A DNA stretch of 64,000 nucleotides from Papilionanthe hookeriana x Papilionanthe teres (lineage: Eukaryota > Streptophyta > Magnoliopsida > Asparagales > Orchidaceae): positions 75,209,452 to 75,273,451 of the forward strand of contig CM040424.1 in the NCBI GenBank assembly GCA_022702705.1, in the 5' to 3' direction. The position numbers and the translations under genes were made by a program. Numbering within the stretch: position 1 is the stretch's first letter; the number at the start of each line of letters is the position of its first letter. The notes under the pieces were generated by a model, which was not told where the DNA came from, ran no database searches, and worked only from the letters and a program-made list of their open reading frames with translations. Of the stretch, positions 47,836-59,815 are shown in pieces.

Positions 47836-50800
47836 TTACATCTCAACTATAATCTTCCCGGTGGCATGCCCGGCCATGCTCTTCCCCCAAGCCTCCTCCG
47901 CCTTCTCCAGCGGATATCGCGAGTCGATCACCGTCCTCAGCTTCCCCTCCTTCACCAGCCCAACAATGAATTCCAGATCCTTCCCCTCCGGCGAAAGCAG
48001 CAGCGGCACCAGCTGCTTCTTACAGAAGGTCAGTCTATGGAGTACTGAAGTCAGCATCACCTTCACGGTTGGCGTTATGTCTATCACCTTGCCTCCCTCT
48101 GCCAGGTTCGGCTCGAACTCCGACCACGAAATCCCGGTCGCGCAATGGATCACAGCATCGTACTTCTTCTCCGACGGGCTCCTCAGACTGGCGCCCTCTG
48201 GGGTCTTGTAGTCAAGCACCTCGTCGGCTCCGAGGCTCCGGAGAAGCTCCATGTTGCGGGCTCCACAAGTGGCGGTGACATGGAGGTTGGCCAGCTTAGC
48301 CAGCTGAGTGGCGAAGTGGCCGACCCCGCCGGATGCGGCGGTGATCAAGATGTTTTTGGGTCGTTCATTTGGGCTGCGGCGCTGAAGATCGATGCCGGCG
48401 TAGCGAAGAGCTTGGAGGGCGGTGAGGGAGGCGGCGGGAAGGCCGGCAGCTTCAGGTGGAGGAATGGTGGGAGGGATGATGGTGGTTAGGGTGGCTGATG
48501 TGACGGCATACTCAGCTAGCCCTCCTCCTCCCTGTAATTTTAACAGCAGCAGTAACAAAGCATGCCGGTGAACATTGCTCAGTGATATTTACGAAGATAT
48601 TTCTTTGCAGATAAGGTATCAGTAGATTGCTTGCATATACCACCCAATTCCTAAATATTTACATATCTAACACCTGTATTTTACTTTTTTACATTTATAC
48701 CAACTATATATTCTGTTGTGCAATTTAGGGCGAACAAAACGCAAATCCAGAAGAACACAGATATTTAATGAGGTTCGGCAAATATGCCTACATCCTCGGG
48801 AGCAGAGCGGCGAATACACTATTTGAGAGGAGTTACAAAGTTCGGTTCAAACATACCCATAATGTTACACATCTATTTATAGATAAAACACCCATACAGA
48901 TAAAATTACTAACTCGCCCTCGCTTCCCCCAACCCACTAAATATGAAGAGACAAACCTCTTCACCAAGAAACTCCAACTTCCGGTATATGAGTCTTACCT
49001 AACAAATCTCTCTGTTGGGTAAGGTGTTATATATTTATCACAAAAAAAAACAAAAAAAACCACTGGTTCAACTTTTAAAAGTGAAATGCATGCACCTTTT
49101 CATGTATAGGTAAGATGGTATATATGTAGAAATTAAAGTTTAGGAGTTAGAAATGTAAATACATAGGAATTGAATGTTATCTATGTAAATACTCTTATTT
49201 ACATATCTAATACCTAAACTTTCATATTTAAATACATCAAAACTCAAAAATTTAACATCACATCAAAATTATGACTATCCTCTGGCCATGCATGACCTCT
49301 AAACTTCTAAATTTGAAGGGGGAAGACTCATTCTTATGTATTTACATATCAAACATCTAAACTTTAGTTTCTACGTTTATAACCGCCAAAATCTTTCATA
49401 TCACATCAAAAATACCTATATTTTAACCTTTAATAAGTGAAATATATTCTTTCATACATAAGTAAGGTGGTATTTATGAAAAAATTAAGGCTTAGATGTT
49501 AGATATGTGAATACATGGGAATTGAGTGGTATACATGTAAATCTTCCAAAAAAAAAAAAAAGAAAAGGGAAAGGAAAACTCTCTTACGCTTAGGAGGGAG
49601 ACAACCTTGTCACCCTGCTTCAGGGATTTTACTTCAGGGCCGACGTCGACAACTTCACCGGCCACATCTGCCACTGCTCTTCCAAGTAGACATTACCATT
49701 AGCATCAAGTAATATTTATAGCAGGAATTGTTTCACATGAATATCTTGTAGATGGAAAGAAAGAAAGGCAGTTGATACTATCATATATGCACATGGGAAA
49801 TACAACAAAAGGGTAATTTACATACACATCACACGATTCTAGTGCTTTTACATATCTAGCACCTAAAGTTTGATATTTACATTTATTAAACTTTGAAGTT
49901 TGCTCTTCACAAGAAATTCAAATGATATGTCTGAGAAATAAAAGATATTGTTAGCAATGAAGCCATTGCAAAAATAGGATAATCTTCATATTTACAAAGC
50001 CATTGTCAAGCTTCGACTACTTGAAGTGCAAGTGCTTCAAGCATATGATAGTGCAATAAAAATATAAGCTTAAAGCGAAATGTCAGTTAAACACATTCAA
50101 TACTAGATTTCTGATTAGTTTTGATAATTTATAAGCATGAGTAGTTACTTGTCATAAATATTTGAGGAGAACTTTAGTTGAATTAAGATGTTGTACCCCC
50201 TTCTTCCATGTCTTATATATAGGGCCACTTCTATCACCATAGAAATATGAAAAGCCAGAACAATTATTATGTATTTGCATGTCTCGAACATAAACTTTCA
50301 TATTTACATACATAGCACTTGGTGCTTTAAACATATGTATGAAAAATATTTGTTTCACTTTTAAAAGATGGTGATAGTGCTATTTTTTATGTGATATTAA
50401 AGATTTGAGTGCTATGTGTATAAGAATCAAAGTATAGGTGTCAGATATGAATAGACATGAGAATTATGTGCTGTATAGGTAAATGCCCCTTTTAAAAAAA
50501 AGGCCTTTCATATTCTACATAAAGAAAAGAGAGAAAATAGCAGCTTTTGAAAACCAACATCTCCTATTATAGTTTGCAGCAATAAATTAATATCTTTCAC
50601 GCATTTTAGCCCCTATTAGATCATCAAAAGATTCTTACCATCAAATAAAACTGAAGCTTTTGAAACATAAAATTGTGCCAGCAATAATGGAGCTTTACTC
50701 TATTGGTCTAAATTAAAAAATTACCTGGTGTGAATGGAAATTTACGTGGCATAAATGGTCGCATCGCTCCCTTCTGAACTTTCCAATCAAATGGGTTGAT

Positions 50801-53800
50801 AGCTGCAGCATTAATCTTTAACAACACCTCATTCTTTTTTGGCAAAGGAATTGGAACTTCTACATGCTTAAGTTGAAAAAAAAATAAAATAAAATAAGAA
50901 TGTTCAATCAAGGTGTGAAATCTAAGGACTACATGAAAATGTAATAATAGTGTGCCCCTAAAGCAATTTCTAAATTTTTCAAAAAACATCAAATTGACAA
51001 CAATATGGTGCCCATTGCATGAAAAGTCAATACATAACCAAAAGTGTGGTCAGGGAAATTAAACTATTATGCTAATACCAATAGTTGTTAACATATCTAA
51101 ATTAGTATATGTACCAATAATTTATAGTAGGAATATACATTATTTATTTATTTTTTATTGCCTTATCATCGATAACATTTTTAGTTCTTTTATGTTTCTT
51201 TATAGTCATCTTCACTTACATATGTATAAGGTGATATATGCTTATACTTAGATAACAATATATTAAATGTGTGGTCCATTATAATTTCTCCAAACTAAGC
51301 TGACATTAGAACTATGGTTCTAGATCTTCCACCTGACACATCTAAATTCCGATACATGCCATAAGACAAATGTGCTTATTCATCTTCCTCTCATTTAACC
51401 TCCACTCAAAAATTTTAATCTCCTTCACCAACCATCAAAACACCCAATCTTCTGCTCTGTTTCTTGCAAAGCTAAAAGCCTCAATGAAATCTATTGGTGA
51501 ATAGTGGCGGTAACACCAATGATTCTGCCTTCACGGAGACGACCTCTTTTCAGTGTTCTCCATTAAAATTTGTCAATGTTCTATGTTGATAACACCGTCA
51601 AAGTTCTTCATTGATGCATCTCCTTAAGAATTTTATTTGTATGCCTTCCTTGGCATGGATCTCACTTTCAACTTCTTACATCGAACTTATGCTACTCTTT
51701 CTACATGCATTGGTCATGCTCTTCCAACATACCTCGCAACCTTTGGCAATTACTATAGAAAGCATCTAAAGTAGTGTCCGAAAATTTCTAATGCAAATAT
51801 TTGCGTCCAATTTACGTTTGAATTCCGCCGAATATCATTATCGTTGGAAGTTGCGTTGGAAAGTTAAAAGATGGCAGAAATGTGCAGCGCACCGCTTTTC
51901 ACTTACGAGCGTTAGATATTACAACCAAAAATTTTTTTGGTTGAAATTTGCGACACTAATGAGACGCAAGACTCGTTAAACCTAATCATGCACCTGTTGG
52001 GCTCTCATTCACACTTTCTCTCGTTTCTCTTCAATGTTTGATCGGCTCATGCGAAACTAGGCCCGCAACTCTTCCTCTCCGACGACCCCGCTATGTTCTT
52101 TAGCACCGGCGACCTCGCCGTGACTTCGGCGATTGCTTACCATCTAAGGTAACCGATCTTTTTTTCGTTCTCCTCCACATTTTCTCTTTAAGGATTTTAT
52201 TTGCGTAAATCTATTTTGATAACATAGTCAAAGTTCTTTATTGAAAGATCTTAAGATCTCTTTAAGGATTTTATTTACATGCCTATTTGGAATAGATCTC
52301 ACTGTCAACTACTTACATCGAACTTATGCTACTCTCTCTTTATGAATTGGTCATGCTCTCCCTACATCTCTCGCTGGCAATAAAATATTTGACTACATCT
52401 CTGGTTACTATTATTTTTAAACTAAAATTGGCATATTCCATTACAAATTTAAATTCGCAAGACAGTGTTACCATATCTGAATTATCACATGTACTAAACA
52501 CTTTTAATAAAAGACTTCACTATTTATTATTGTTATTCTTCTTTATTGGGGGTATTTCATCATATTATACTTTTCAAATTTTTTTTTTCATAACTATACA
52601 CATGTAGATGTACTTTTTATATTTCTATCTCTCCTAACAGTTGCAGATATAAGAGACTAAATCTTTGCAAAAAATAGTAAAGGATGTATCCATATACTTA
52701 TGACACTATTTACTCCCCTCAAAATTTCCTAAAAATTTTTTCATATGCTGGTGAGGGATCTAGTAATTTGTTGTATGTTGGGCTGAATTGCCTTGTGTTA
52801 TAAAAATATAAGGAAATATCTCTTAAAGAAAATTTTTTAGTACCCACATAAATTTAAACAATATTACATAAATAATCCACATAAACTAGACCACATTCTA
52901 GAGTTAAAACTTGACTCCAAAATGACAAAATAATCAAGTTCAATCATTTTAATGGGGTAAAAATACAGATAATCATCTTCCTCATTGCCTGAAAGTGCAT
53001 TACTTGTTTGATCCAATTATTAGATTCATAGTAGATTCAATATTGTGCAATAATAAAGGTGCACTAGAAAAATGCAGAAAAAAGCCAAATAATATAGCCA
53101 CACAATTACACAGTGAATATATATTATATCATCTAACATAGCAATTTTATAAAACAACAATAACAACAACAAAAAGTCTTTATCCCACTAACTGGGATCG
53201 GCTACATGAATCATTTTTCTCCATTGCGTCCTATTGAGTATCACATTTTCATTTAATTCTAATAGATTAATATCAATTTTATACAATATGCCTATGTCTA
53301 AACAATTTCATTACTTCCCAAAAAAAAACAAGAAGTTTGCAAAGGACATTGTCATTGCTCCCAAAATTAAATACTCTAAAAAAAGTACAAAGAAATTTTT
53401 GTTGTAAATGTTTCGAATGTGCCAATATGGTTCAAATGCATAAATTAGCAATTCTAATTTCTAAGATGAGTGAACTGTGAAAAAGCTTTCCTTTTTTTGT
53501 TCAAGCAGGAGCCATTCAGTTTAAACTTTTACTATTCATTTTCCTAAAACTATTTCCATTGATCCGATCACAAATGATGTGAAAATTGAAGTACGTGAAG
53601 GACAACAGCCCTATGAAGACTCCTAACAATCTGAAACTTAGTAAATAAGGCGATAAATTCAAATTTTCAATGATGAAAATCAACTATATTTTTACTATAG
53701 CAAGAGGCCACTACATAAATTCAGGTTTAGAAAGTGCAGCGAAAGACCTACAAAAAGTTGAAGGAAACAAAGAAATTCTTATGAGGAATCATTATGTTGT

Positions 53801-55775
53801 CAGATTCCTGGGAATAGACGATGGAATTGATGCGAACTCTAAATAGAACCCTACTCAAGCCAATGTTTTAATTTTCTAAAATTAAAGAAAGTGTTAAATC
53901 TGCAAAGTAGTAATGTAATAAGGGCTATAAAATAGTCTTAAGAATCAACTAAGATAATCCTATCTAATAATGGGGTATTTTCAAGCTCAATGTGATGAGA
54001 GAAAAATTTATTTGGATTCCGCTTTTCGGAAGGTGCAACATCCCTATGGCTATTTAAAATACTTTCTATTCAAAATGATAATCATAACTTTAGGGATGGA
54101 TCGATTAGGGGAAGTAAAGCTTCTATTATCAGCTTTATGTAATCTTGGCCCATTGTTAGGAATAATGGCTTTGTCTGTCTCTCTGAGTTTCTTTGCATCT
54201 TCCTTAGTCGGCATTCATAGTAGCTCTGTTATGTGGTCCGGTCTTAAGATCTTTCTACGAATGCAAAGTAAAAGGAAAGCACCTATGCCCAAAATGAACT
54301 CCTTGATATTGATGTAATCGTGAACTTCAACGACCATTCTTACTTGAAAGAAAATTACACTAGAGACGGAAAAAGATCAAGACCATATAACTGAAGCACA
54401 TGCCAGTTAAATTTGGTCACATAGATCTCAAAGATTCTCTATCATCTTATCTCATGTTGCAGAGGACTTGGGAAAATCTTCAACTTTTGCAAACTAAGGA
54501 ACTTGATCAGAATCGCTTCTTGAAGTTTTAATAAAAGTCAATGCTCATTAGAACCAACTATAAGAACCACTTTAGAGCAATATCATTGAGCGTAGTTTGC
54601 ACCATCCAGCTTCTGATTGCATTGTACACCGTATAAAAAAGCATCATGGCTTCAAATCTTGTTAGATGCTCAATTTTAGTTGCCCTTATATCCATCAAAC
54701 TGGGGAAACTTACAATTCAAAGCAAGTGGTTCATTTGCCTCTCTATCGCAGATAAAAAAGACACTTATGAATTGAACCTAACCAGAACTCCATGGCCTTG
54801 AAGATCTTCTAGTAAAGGATCCTCTCTCTACAAGAATGCATTGCCTTAAACTCCGCCTCACATTGGTCAATGACATGGAAAAATTCTCAGCAAAAAAGTG
54901 ATATATCAATCAAAGTAATTCACTATATTTTCAAGTTATCGAGTTCTAATTTTCATTCTAAGTAAGAAATATGAGATTTAAAGAATTTTGAGAAAGTTAT
55001 AAAGATTAGATAATATCAGAATAGGAATAATAACTGGCCTATAATATTCACAAAATAATAATTGGGCTACTACAACCATAAGATAGTAGTTAGACAATAA
55101 CAATCAATTGTGTAGGTTAGTGATCATTGTCAATGGTCGTTGGATTCAAGCTTTCTTCAAGAGTGTAAACTTAACTCTTAATTTTCTCTTCTCATCATGT
55201 GAAAAATGGGGCATATTTATAGAATTTTGGGAGGGGTTGTTACGGTTAGTGTCAAGTTTTTGTTCATAAATGATTCATGTAGCAATTATGTGCCTTCATG
55301 ATCTTACAATTGAGTGATATTAACCTCGTTGAATTTTTCAAATTGAGATACTCCTTTTGACTATAAGCATAAATTCTGAAGATCAGTTAATGTTCCAATC
55401 AATGTTTTCAATCATAATTCAATCGCTTGATTTGAGCTCATTGAATCGAATCTCTTTTAGCGTTGTCAGGTTTATATTATGAAGATGTTTAGTTTGGCTA
55501 TAACCCCAATTTTCTTCCGATACTGAAAACCCTCAAAAGAACCAGATTTTGCTTCAACAGCAGACCTTCACAACACTCCCTATCGTCATACCTAAATTAA
55601 AAAACTGAAACCATCATCCCAATAAATTGGAGTTCTAATCGAAGAGGCCCGGCCTTTGGAATCTTAAGAGAGAAAAGAGGAGCGGTTAAGTAAGAGAATC
55701 GCATACCTTTAGTGCTTCTGCTCCGCCGCCGTAGCTCCCATATTGAACGGCATGCATGGTCTTCTCAGCGGCCAT
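47836..55775 (-). CDS. ceQORH: Chloroplast envelope-type quinone oxidoreductase homologue
   Basis: Minus-strand coding exons 55775-55707, 50866-50725, 49676-49588 and 48531-47836 join in frame to 331 residues, close to the 329 of Arabidopsis ceQORH. The protein is a zinc-free medium-chain dehydrogenase/reductase that reduces quinones or reactive enones with NADPH. The family homologue sits at the inner chloroplast envelope without a cleavable transit peptide, and none is visible here. Exon 1 gives MAAEKTMHAVQYGSYGGGAE. Exon 2 holds 'NPFDWKVQKG', exon 3 'DVAGEVVDVGPEV', and exon 4 the Rossmann motif AASGGVG (165-171), 'LGADEVLDYKTPEG' and the tail 'GHATGKIIVEM'. All junctions have GT/AG. Intron 1 is 4.8 kb and holds an RTE scrap and a direct repeat; introns 2 and 3 are filled by copies of a dispersed TIR repeat. 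No coding damage is seen. Confidence 0.93.
48631..49190. repeat. Dispersed TIR family, copy E split by an insertion
   Basis: The left arm (CATATACCACCCAATTCC, then TTTACATATCTAACACCTG) and right arm (TTAGAAATGTAAATACATAG, then TGTTATCTATGTAAATA) are separated by about 300 bp of unrelated DNA at 48712-49045. Lies in intron 3 of the ceQORH gene. Confidence 0.75.
48712..49045. mobile_element. Insertion resembling a solo LTR or TRIM
   Basis: The insert begins TGTTGTGCAATTTAGGGCG and includes 'GAGGTTCGGCAAATATGCC TACATCCTCGG', a box seen in LTRs of many plant copia and TRIM elements (usually GTGGTTCGGC..CCTACGTCCACGG). A poly-A-rich run follows at 49042-49059. No target duplication was identified, and the TIR element seems to have lost internal sequence at the site. 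Confidence 0.5.
49191..49300. repeat. Dispersed TIR family, partial copy F1
   Basis: Left-arm sequence only: TTTACATATCTAATACCTAA, then 'AACATCACATCAAAATTATG'. It abuts copy E. Confidence 0.65.
49321..49547. repeat. Dispersed TIR family, full copy F2
   Basis: The left arm CTTATGTATTTACATATC is mirrored by GATATGTGAATACATGGG at the right. The centre is ATATCACATCAAAAATACC, then 'AAGTGAAATATATTCTTTC'. The right terminus is ATACATGTAAATCTTCC. Confidence 0.82.
49811..49925. repeat. Dispersed TIR family, partial copy G
   Basis: Left-arm sequence: GGGTAATTTACATACACATC, then TTTACATATCTAGCACCTAA. It lies in intron 2 of the ceQORH gene. Confidence 0.65.
50261..50488. repeat. Dispersed TIR family, full copy H
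   Basis: Left arm TTATGTATTTGCATGTCTCG; centre TTTCACTTTTAAAAGATGG, then 'TATTTTTTATGTGATATTAA'; right arm TAGGTGTCAGATATGAATAG. It shares its centre with copies A and C. Confidence 0.8.
51572..52385. repeat. Direct repeat flanking transposon-like DNA in ceQORH intron 1
   Basis: The segment 51572-51750 recurs at 52213-52385, sharing words such as TTACATCGAACTTATGCTAC and 'GTCAAAGTTCTT'. The 460 bp between hold TGCGTCCAATTTACGTTTG-type text and a GC-rich piece (52070-52130). The arrangement could be an old insertion with a large duplication, or ectopic duplication. Confidence 0.6.
53155..53292 (-). mobile_element. RTE LINE 3'-end fragment
   Basis: On the minus strand it ends CCAGTTAGTGGGATAAAGAC, then a TTG-type tail, matching the 3' ends of the other two RTE copies. 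It also carries the 'AATTAAATGAAAATGTGATA' text that precedes the tail in them. It is about 140 bp and lies in intron 1 of the ceQORH gene. Confidence 0.85.
53970..54317 (+). other. Unassigned 115-aa open frame in ceQORH intron 1
   Basis: The frame starts MGYFQAQCDERKIYLDSAFR and has a long hydrophobic stretch ('LLSALCNLGPLLGIMALSVS', then 'LSFFASSLVGIHSS'). It runs antisense to the host gene. No family, promoter or splice context was recognised. The surrounding DNA (53960-54420) is somewhat richer in G+C than the rest of the intron, which suggests an inserted piece. Chance cannot be excluded. Confidence 0.2.
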
Positions 55776-55874
55776 GTTGGACTGAACAGGAGGAAGAAGG
55801 AACCTTGAAGCAGACGATACTGATAGAAACGATTTGAGCTCAAAAATGGCTCTGCCGACAGCAACCCGCCTTTT

Positions 55875-56134
55875 TAACTTTTACATATTTAGCAAGTCAA
55901 AATCTTTTAAACAACCACTCAATCTTTTTTGTATTTGCATATCCACCCTATAAACTTTGATTTTTTATATTTATACCGCTCAAATATTTCATATAAAATA
56001 AAGCATAACCTATTATGAGTTTTAAAAAGCAAAATACATCTTCTATAATGGCATATGTATATATGTAAGAATTGAAGTTTATGTTTTAGATATGTAAATA
56101 CATAAAAATGGAGGGGAATGCATGTAAATCCTCC
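55875..56134. repeat. Dispersed TIR family, full copy I, upstream of ceQORH
   Basis: Left arm ACTTTTACATATTTAGC, then 'TTTGCATATCCACCCTATAA'. Right arm GTTTTAGATATGTAAATACA, then GAATGCATGTAAATCCTCC. It begins only 100 bp upstream of the ceQORH ATG (55775), so it lies in the leader or core promoter. Confidence 0.78.
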
Positions 56135-56139
56135 AAAAA

Positions 56140-59100
56140 GATAAATTAACTTTTATTTATATTATATTTAGAAGTTGTTGGTTAATGATTGGATCTAAGC
56201 CTATTTTTTATTTTGGTCAAAAACGAAAGCATGGTCATGTGGTTAGAGATTAAGCTAAGTGGGTCGTACAAATTTATTATTATTATTTATTTTTTGGCTG
56301 AATGGGGTATTCTTGGGGTACTTAAATCTCTTATTGCATTTAAGTAGTTGGGGTACTTAAATCTCTTTTTTTTCTCTTTTAGTTTTGAAGGAGTCATTGT
56401 AAGGATGATCCAGAGAATGAAGGAATCGAAATGTAAGGACATACAACAATGAAGACAAATGAGAGAAAGAATATGGAGAATTTATGTAACGTAAACTCAG
56501 CAAGACAACCCAGAAAGCATACGTCCGAAACAAGATCGGATTGAGGATGTCTTGGAACATATCCGCGAAGAAGACTCTATGAAAGCAACCCATAACTAGA
56601 TAATTAAATGTATATGCTTGTTATGGGGTCAAGACCAACTCCCAAAGGGAGCATATTCTCTTTGTTAAATAAGTCTTGGGGAGCACACAAGAATACTCTC
56701 AATTAGAGGAGTTCTGCTTACATTTAAGTGATGACTGGTATAGGTTGTCACAAATTATGATTATTCCACAGTAACATCTCAACGCTTTCAAAGCTCTCGC
56801 TAAGCCGCAGGGCAGAGAGTGAGTCTTTCACATCCCAAGTGAGTGGCGACTCAACAGCAAACGAGACCTATGAAATAACCAGAATATCTTGTAGGGTCTA
56901 TACTATACTTCCAAGGCCAGACCGAGCCCATACGGGCAGAGGGTGAATCACCGTATCCCAAATGGGTTGTGGCCTATCTGCAATCGGGGACTATGAGATG
57001 GCATCGATGAAGCGTCAAAAGAGTGACAGGGCTCTAAGGGGGTAGCAAAGGAAGGGTAGAGTGTTTGAATCAGGTAGAGATAGCCGAGTCAGGATACCAC
57101 AGATTCTTCATCCCAAGCTATCGGGATCCTAAGTCTACCTAGTCGTAAGGACAGTCGACCAATACAACCAGAGATCCCTTGTCATCAATCCATGAATTGC
57201 TTCATCTAAGGGGATCTCGCTAACTTCAAGGCCAAGGGAAGGAAACTCTAATCCTATGGTTCTATGTAGGTGGGAAGAGCAGAGGTGGGACTTATACCAG
57301 CAAAAGTGACGAGGATGTCGTTGGAGTAAAAAAAGAAAAGAGAGACTTTACTGAAAAGCTGAAAACACTGACACAAAGGACTTATTCCCCGTCTGGGTCA
57401 AGTAAACCACTAACACCCTAAACGCACTCGACAACTACCTAAGTAGAAATTTATGATGAACTAGTCGGGTTTGAGAAGCACAGAGACTTCTTCTGGAGAC
57501 ATGCAGAATGATGCAATTATCTAATAAGTCCTAAGCATGAAGAACCTATTAATATGACTTGGGTGAAGGCCATGTTATGCAACCTGTATAAAATCCGGTC
57601 TGAAGGTCATACAGGAAAGTAAAGACAGATTTTGAAAAATTCTAAATCACATAATCCTAAATTTTAATTAGTCTTTAAACTCTTATTAGGATTTTGTAGA
57701 AAAACTTAGAAAGTTTTGTCCTAAGGAGCCTAAATGATTCACATAATCTCAGGAAAAAGCATAAGGTAAAAAAAGGTGAAACCAATTCAAGCATACAAGC
57801 ATCGAAGGAAGCTAAAAAAACAAGCCAAATCAAAATAATAAGAAAATGTCAGGGTTGTTGGGTTGGCAATATATCCCAAAAAAGAAAAAAGCGGTCAAAT
57901 ACTGCATAAGTACATATATGATCCTAATTATAAATATGAGTGATATTTATATTTATAAGATACAGGGCATGAGCAAACAGTCCTAGTCCCCGTCACGTGG
58001 TTCTGCCAACCTAGCACCTCGAAACTCATGCTCACACCTTATTTCTAGTACAAACTCTCATAGAGACTCTAAAAGTAAATAAGAAAAAAGAGAAAATGGC
58101 CCAACAAACATGAAAACAACTTTAGCGAGAAAGACAACAAACATTGAACACATATGAGCCGTGCCAGCTGGGAGGAGCTAAGCAGCACCTGCAGAAAATA
58201 ACTATTCATAATCATTGTGTTGCTCCTCTTTGTTACACGTGAGGAGTGTATTTTATGCATGACTCCCTGCAAAAAGACCATACTAACATATTACCATGTA
58301 TATCGAAACAGTAAATATGCAAGCACAACAAAAACATAAAAGATGATGTCTGGCTATGACAATCAAACCAACAGAGAACTATAGCTAGACATCGAAAAAG
58401 ACTACCTAGCATCTAGTCCTTAGCCTAACACACCATTTAATGCAGTTTCCTAATTAGCATTTAAGTGAGTGCATGGTTAAATTAGCAGGTTGGCTTATGA
58501 TTTGATGGGGTCACCGTCACCGACCACATTCTAAAGATCTAAGGATTTTAAGAGGTGTCACTATATGCAGGTTTTGAACAATTGACCTCACATACGTTCT
58601 ATGCTAAAGTCGAAAATAGTTTAAAAGAAAATAAAAAAAAAAAAAAAAACATGATGCATAAAAGTAGAGAAAATATAGATTTTTTTTATACTTTTTAAAG
58701 TAGGTCCTAAGAAAGAAAAAGCCTAAGTGACACCTTTTAGACCGCTTGGAACCTTAACATAACATATACAAGCTAATCACGGTGTGGTAGCTAGCATTTC
58801 TCCGCAGAGACATCCTCGTAGGCAATACTCACTACCCCGTTGTGACCAGCGGAGGGTCACTCATCTAACGACCACACTTGAATCAGGCGTGGTCACGCCG
58901 AGCCCCGAAATATTTAGGCTTCCGGAAAAGCTTGTCAAAGTGGTTCTGAGCCTCGCGGGACCTTTGGAGAATCATATATGAGCAGTCATGATCTTAGGAC
59001 CTCCGTGAAGTCATGAATGTGTCTCAAAAGAGCTTGATAAGATGAATTGTGAGTCTGTCACAGAGTAACATAGTTCTATCATGAAATTTGTCTGTCTAGA

Positions 59101-59650
59101 TCTTAGGCTTAAGGTACGAACACGATGCGAGGTAATTTCGTCGACGGACTCCGTCAAGAAAATATTTGTTCCAGAAAAATATAGCCCGGTACATAGGACC
59201 GTGCTTCAACACGAGGACATCAAATATGATGACTTCAGAGCACAGTGACGACGTTGCAGACCCAAATTATGGTGCCTTAAGTGTTCGCTAAAAGGTCTTA
59301 TGGGTTTCGAGAGTCACTGCATGTCACATATAATCTCAATACAGTCCCATGTTACTGAGGAAGGATACCCTGTTTATGCTACATCAAAAATGGAAGCCAA
59401 AAGAGGGGAACCAAAAACCCCCAATATATGTTTTGACGATCCTATTTTAAAAATATAGGAAGGCCAAAGTATAAAACTTATATTATTAACCTTGCTTTAA
59501 AGAGAGTAGTGTGCATTCTAGTTTCCTTATTTTGAATCTTTGCATTATCTCGAGATTTGAGCAGATCATTTTTATGTATATATATTCATTTTTATCATAT
59601 ATAAAATATATTTAGTAATTCTAAAATTATCAAATATTTTTTACGAATTT
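56140..59650. other. Unidentified, possibly retroelement-derived DNA
   Basis: The segments 56700-57560 and 58740-59350 have more balanced composition than the flanks, and words like CCCGTCTGGGTCAAGTAAACC. They suggest decayed retroelement interiors, but no domain motif, primer site or paired repeat was found. A poly-A run lies at 58628-58650. Confidence 0.35.
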
Positions 59651-59657
59651 TCATCTT

Positions 59658-59662
<5 letters not shown>

Positions 59663-59729
<67 letters not shown>
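59663..59729. repeat. (AT)n microsatellite at the PRA1 promoter
   Basis: About 33 AT dinucleotides end roughly 85 bp upstream of the PRA1 ATG, followed by ATAAATAAATAG. The run occupies the place where a TATA box would be expected. Confidence 0.95.
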
Positions 59730-59737
<8 letters not shown>

Positions 59738-59815
59738 GAAAACAGGCCAAGCGATCAACCTCTACTCCTCCTTCAAAGAGAAACCGCGAGATCTGTTCCA
59801 TTTTTTCTCACCCTC

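Noticed and set aside
56700..57560. Possible organellar or gypsy-type insertion
   Set aside because: The composition is more balanced than the flanks, but no motif, boundary or paired repeat supports a specific identity.
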